Below are positions 59,330 through 64,000 of a stretch of DNA of 64,000 nt, in pieces (position 1 is the stretch's first letter; each line of letters begins with the position of its first letter). The notes beneath the pieces are model-generated. The model ran no database searches, had not been told where the DNA came from, and saw only the letters and a list, made by a program, of their open reading frames with translations. The stretch comes from Lingula anatina. Lineage: Eukaryota; Brachiopoda; Lingulata; Lingulida; Lingulidae. The stretch spans positions 133,657-197,656 of the forward strand of contig NW_019775830.1 of NCBI RefSeq assembly GCF_001039355.2. The letters are read 5' to 3'. A program made the position numbers and the translations under genes.

Positions 59330-61270
59330 TGAGATCAAAATCACCTGTTTTATAATCTCCTTCGTGATCTCACAATCACTATGTATTGGTCGAAAAATTA
59401 AGTACTGATAAACACAAACACATTTAAAAGGAAATTAAGCCACATCACGAAAAAACAATCCCAAAGTGTAACACGTATACCAAAGCGTCTTTAATTTGAC
59501 ATGCATTGCAATGGTTGGCCAGTGTGACTGTTTTATCATTATGGGATAGGTCTTTGGCTCTAAATAAAAATGCAGGGAGTTCTCGACTTTGAACCAGTTG
59601 AAGAAAAGGAAAAAGCGATTGAACCAAGGATGTATTTATTTATTTATTTACTTATTTATTTATTCTGCGGAAGATGGCTTACCATCATATTAATAACATC
59701 CCCTATTATTGAAAAATTCCTGTGATTTCTTTGTTGCTGTGCGTAAAAGTGTATTAAAAGAGAAACATTGCTGTGCTGGTCGAGATCAAACTTGTATAAC
59801 ACGTAAAACCAAAACCATGGTAAGCGCATTAGATGATTGACTTTTGATGAAAACTGTATCAAAAAATAGCAGGCAATTCAGACATCACCAATCTGATGTC
59901 TGAAGCATATTCATAATCGAAAAAGTGTTTCTTATTAAAAATTAAAAGCGTCTTTGAAAATGATAGGCCCTATATACACTTGTATAAAATCAAACGCATT
60001 TTTAGCTTATAGGCCTACAACTGAGTTGTTGCCACAAAGGCTAATAAATATAAATTGTGAAAAGTAACTGCATCCTAAGGGAATAAAATAAAATTGAAAA
60101 TAATAAGAAGCAAAGACTAAATTATATTACTTTTGGAATACAGATAAGAGATGTTTTAATTAAGCCGGTTGTCATGGAAGTCCACTTGCATGTATTCAGA
60201 TAGCTACATTGATTCTAAAATTCTGAAATGGGGGCATTGAGTTCACAACTTTGTCAGTCCTAAGCAAAGGAAGTGACTGAGAGGAATGGCACAAAAATAT
60301 CCTACTCCTGTCCTTTTCTAATTGTCTTTTGAATGGATATTTCCACATATCAAATTCAATTCTTCAAATACTGTTGAAAAACATCTAACTATGATTGAAA
60401 TGAGAGATGAATAATATCTTGTAGTTCAATTTAAGATTTCATCTTTGTCAAAATTTTATTGGTACTCTTCTCAAACATCATAGTCCAAAAACGCAGTTTA
60501 TAGATATAATACTGTTTAAGAGGACATGTTTTAAGTAAATCAACGTCGGGAGATTTTGAACAAAGATTCACAGACACATACACCCATACACCCACACATT
60601 TCGTATTTAATGAGATCAAAATCACCTGTTGTATAGGCTCCTACGTGATCTAACTCTCACTATGTAATGATGATAACTTAACTACTAGTAAAAGCAAAAA
60701 CATCTCAGAGGAAATAAAGCCACATCACGAAAAACCAATCCCAAAGTGTAACACGTATGCCAAAGCGTCTTTGATTTGACATGCATTGCAATGGTTGGCC
60801 AGTGTGGCTCTTTTATCATTATGCGATAGGTCTTTGGGTCTAAGTAAAAATGCAAGGTGTTGCGACTTTGAACCAGTGGAATAAATATTTAAAAAAAATC
60901 GCTGACAGGGTTTTGGAGTACCAAATGGTGTCACGAAACAGTGATCGTTGGTGCTCAAGTAAAAAAATTAAGAAACAGATATTTAAAGTTTTGCCCCTAA
61001 ATCGCAATTATGACGTCACCCGCAAGATGACTTATGTGTAAATGTTAATTAATTTAGTCACTGAACACTGAAAATGTATTTGTTATCCAAAACCATGTAT
61101 GCAAGACAGTAAATAAGGCGTTTTAGGGTGACAATATTCTTAAGATGACCCGTTTCACGCAATTTTAATTGTGTAATAGTCAGAGTTAAACCACCGTAAT
61201 TACCTGGCAAGCATAAATATCACCTGAAAATGTGTAAACGTGATTATTTTGAGATTTGTCAAACATTGGC
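59330..61270. other. Non-coding DNA with diverged repeats
   Basis: About 59446-59590 and 60722-60880 are related (caatcccaaagtgtaacacg, gacatgcattgcaatggttg), and a third copy lies at 63280-63390. The stretch 60290-60640 is a diverged copy of 59000-59330. No exon is supported. Confidence 0.55.
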
Positions 61271-61309
61271 GTTTACCCAAGAGATTGTAAGAAAAAGCGT
61301 AAATTTATT

Positions 61310-61612
61310 TAGGTTTTTTTTCTCATCATATTAATTGTCAATCACAGTATAAATTTATGTTTAATTTTTCACTTGGTACTGTTATGTAAAAAAGTACTCT
61401 TTTTGGGGGCATGAGAAAAGAAGACCCTAAATAAAATAAAGTTTTTTTTCACATTTGCATTGGTTGTTTCTCCTTGACTTTACCAATCCTCCAGCTTCAC
61501 ATATTTCACAATATAAACAGTATTAATTTCATAATATCAATAATAATGAAAGAAACAGGGCGATATGCATCCCAAAATTTCCGTGTACCAACCATTTTGG
61601 GCAAGAGTGTGT
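61310..61612. mobile_element. Tc1 element end fragment (same family as 43322-44990)
   Basis: Matches the outer ~300 bp of the right arm at 44690-44990, ending in the same TIR (AACCATTTTGGGCAAGAGTG). It is followed by (TA)n and then an inverted partial TIR (ctcttgccaaaaatggttga), so what remains is almost only the two ends. Confidence 0.7.
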
Positions 61613-61945
61613 ATATATATATATATATACTCTTGCCAAAAATGGTTGATATATATATATATATATATAACAAAGTCACAGTCACCTCAACCTGTCTATG
61701 TATANTGTTTCTCCTTGACTTTACCAATCCTCCAGCTTCACATATTTCACAATATAAACAGTATTAATTTCATAATATCAATAATAATGAAAGAAACAGG
61801 GCGATATGCATCCCAAAATTTCCGTGTACCAACCATTTTGGGCAAGAGTGTGTATATATATATATATATACTCTTGCCAAAAATGGTTGATATATATATA
61901 TATATATATAACAAAGTCACAGTCACCTCAACCTGTCTATCTATA
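61465..61945. repeat. 240-bp direct duplication across one N
   Basis: 61465-61704 and 61706-61945 are the same sequence with one visible mismatch near the right end, joined by the N at 61705. They contain the Tc1 end and (TA)n tracts. Most likely an assembly overlap. Confidence 0.88.
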
Positions 61946-62174
61946 ACAGGTTACCAAGAACTGTTAACTCTATCACATTTACAGCAACTTATTCATCCTA
62001 GTGTTAACTGAACTAGTTAACTAAAGACACAAAACAACTGTCACTTTTACTTTAAAACCCTTTTGTTATTATTTTGATAAATTTAGTTACAGTATTGATA
62101 AACAAAGTATCACGTTTTCAATAATTAATATTTTAAATTACAATCCATAACTGCAAGGTTGTGTCATTGACCAA

Positions 62175-62320
62175 AATACAACGTTGAGTCAACGTCACAT
62201 TATGACGGTGTTTCGACGTGGCTGGATCAACGTTGATTTTACTTTGAATTTAGGTAGATCAACGGCAATTCAACGTATCAACCTGTTTTCAACGTTGATC
62301 CAACGCAACTATGCCTGCTG
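62175..62320. repeat. CAACGTTGA-rich short repeat
   Basis: The palindrome-centred word CAACGTTGA, or a one-base variant, recurs about six to eight times in about 140 bp and ends with atgcctgctggga. Non-coding. It resembles the end of a dispersed repeat built from this word. Confidence 0.6.
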
Positions 62321-62329
62321 GGACCTGTC

Positions 62330-64000
62330 TTCCAAGCATCTCCCTGCGTTCCCACCACTTCCTCCTTTCATGACCCTCTATGCTTCACCGTTACCGGCCT
62401 GGTCTCCAACTTTACCTCCCCCCATCTTCTGCTGTGTTTAGTACAGTAGAATTTCTTACTCAGTTCTTCAACCAGCCTCCTGTAAATTTCGCCCTGACAT
62501 GTGAAGTAATTTTTTTACATACGCCAACGGGCCACCTCATTAGATAACTTTTGTGTTCAGGTGGTGGGAAAACTATTTACTACAGATGAAATAATCTAAA
62601 ATATGAGCAGTGCTTTATTTGGTTTTTCATTAATTCATTAATTAATGCATTAATTCAACTGAATGTCAAACCAATCAACTTCATAGCTAGATTGCTTTTG
62701 TCATCCAACTTTTTGGGGAAGTCGAGGAGTTACATTTAAAAAGCGTTGTTGGCAAGTTCTTGCACTGAATACACCCGCTTTAGAGTAAAGTGATCAGAGC
62801 AGAGTGGAGCCACCGCCCAATAAAGGTCAACTAACGCTTGAATTATCACTTAATTGTGACCATGCTAAGCTATGAACTTTATCACAGGGTTGGTTCTTTT
62901 GTTAGAAGAAAGTAGGGCGCGAGGGGTCGTAAACGACCCCACCCGACAGGGATATGTTGTTAATTATACCGGTATGATTACGATTAAGATATCATCTCTG
63001 GACAGCAAAAGTTTTTTGGTACTCTTCTCAAACATCATAAAGTACAAATCGCAGTTTACAGAAATAATACCGTTTAATGTAAATCACTATGGGCTCATGG
63101 CAGATTTTAACAAGCACGCGGGCAGACACATTTAGAATTAAAAGAGGTCAAAATGACGCAGCCTGTTATATATAGGCCCTACGTGATGTAATTATCACTA
63201 TGTAATGATAAAAAAACAAATTATTGATAAGTATTATGGCATTAAAAAGAAAGAAACCACATCTCAGAAAACCAACACGATTTGACATGCACTGCAGTGG
63301 TTGGTCCGTGAGACTGTTTTATCATTATGGGATAGATCTCTGGGTCTCAATATAAATTTAGGGTGTTTTCGACTTTGGGCCAGTGGAAGAGAAGAATTCA
63401 AGAGGAAGCAATTTGACCAAGATAGAATTTGCAGTTGAGTGGTCGGGGAGCTCCCTTCAAGACAGAAAAGCTGTAGCTGAAACACAGGTAAGAGTTGTGA
63501 ACGATATCCATAGGCCTTTCTAAAACTGTCAATGTTTAGAATTCTAAAACCAAGATACACGTCAGGTCATCCTACACGTAAAATAAAATCATTTTTCAAT
63601 CAGATAAACTATATTGAAAAAATTAAAAATATGATACCGATGATATATCTAGCTACATGTGCATTTCGCAGCCGAATAATAAACGTAAGTAAAATTATGG
63701 TTATGCAGTTTTTTTTCTAATATACATTCATTTAATATCACCACAATTCAGGTAGCGCGTCTCAAATGTTGCGTGAAAGGTTAAGTCATTTTGTCAGATA
63801 TTTTGAAACATCGTAATCCAACCTTAAACTACAGTCAAAACCTCCGAACATGCGTATTTCATATAGTGTAAAGAAGAGTGGGGGAAGTGTGAATGATGGG
63901 AAACGCAGGACCAAAACGAAGTTTGTAGTCACTGATATTTTCAATATTTGCAAATTCTGCATTGGAAATGACCGAAGAGTTTCAAACAGACGAGTTAAAT
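62330..64000. other. Intergenic DNA, right edge
   Basis: A third copy of the 59446/60722 repeat lies at about 63280-63390, and 62975-63190 resembles 60440-60680. No exon is supported. Confidence 0.5.

Overview
The window looks like nuclear DNA of an aquatic invertebrate animal, for example a mollusc or an invertebrate deuterostome. It is AT-rich, its genes have many introns with normal GT-AG junctions, and it is full of MITEs, microsatellites and duplications. I cannot name the species. No bacterial-type genes, rRNA, intact tRNA or CRISPR array was seen. Exon models were built by hand: splice sites and reading phases were checked, but no database was searched.

Layout. (1) About 1-14.2 kb, minus strand: a TNF-receptor-like gene. 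Its cysteine-rich ectodomain plus membrane exons occur twice (8613-9852 and 11901-13117). Its long acidic cytoplasmic tail occurs once (228-5084) and includes an exon with an 11-residue tandem repeat. An intron holds a satellite of about 143 bp whose units carry nuclear-receptor DR1 sites. (2) 15908-21179: a complete DNA transposon of the ISL2EU type. It has 31-bp perfect inverted ends, AT target duplications, a YqaJ-type nuclease gene on plus and a THAP/DDE transposase gene on minus, facing each other; both genes are frameshifted. (3) 21.2-27.3 kb: mostly AT-rich intergenic DNA with two weak exon candidates. (4) 27.3-38.6 kb, plus strand: a 15-coding-exon gene for a 959-residue protein kinase most like NIK (MAP3K14). 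(5) 41440-50964, minus strand: an intact 8-exon gene for a 320-residue 2-oxoglutarate/Fe(II) oxygenase of the isopenicillin-N-synthase-like family. One of its introns contains a 1.67-kb Tc1 element that is a near-perfect palindrome. (6) 50.5-59.3 kb: two copies of a 3.8-kb block, each carrying a version of the oxygenase first exon; one copy has internal inversions. (7) 59.3-64 kb: dispersed repeat fragments, no gene recognised.

Functional reading. In animals with both parts, TNF receptors signal through TRAFs to NIK and non-canonical NF-kB. Having both in one window, about 14 kb apart or more, is notable but may be chance. The oxygenase is probably an unrelated small-molecule enzyme.

Assembly caution. 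Three single-N positions (10925, 41003, 61705) are each flanked by a direct duplication of the adjoining sequence. That is the pattern of unmerged overlapping contigs or haplotypes, so the TNFR ectodomain duplication may be allelic.
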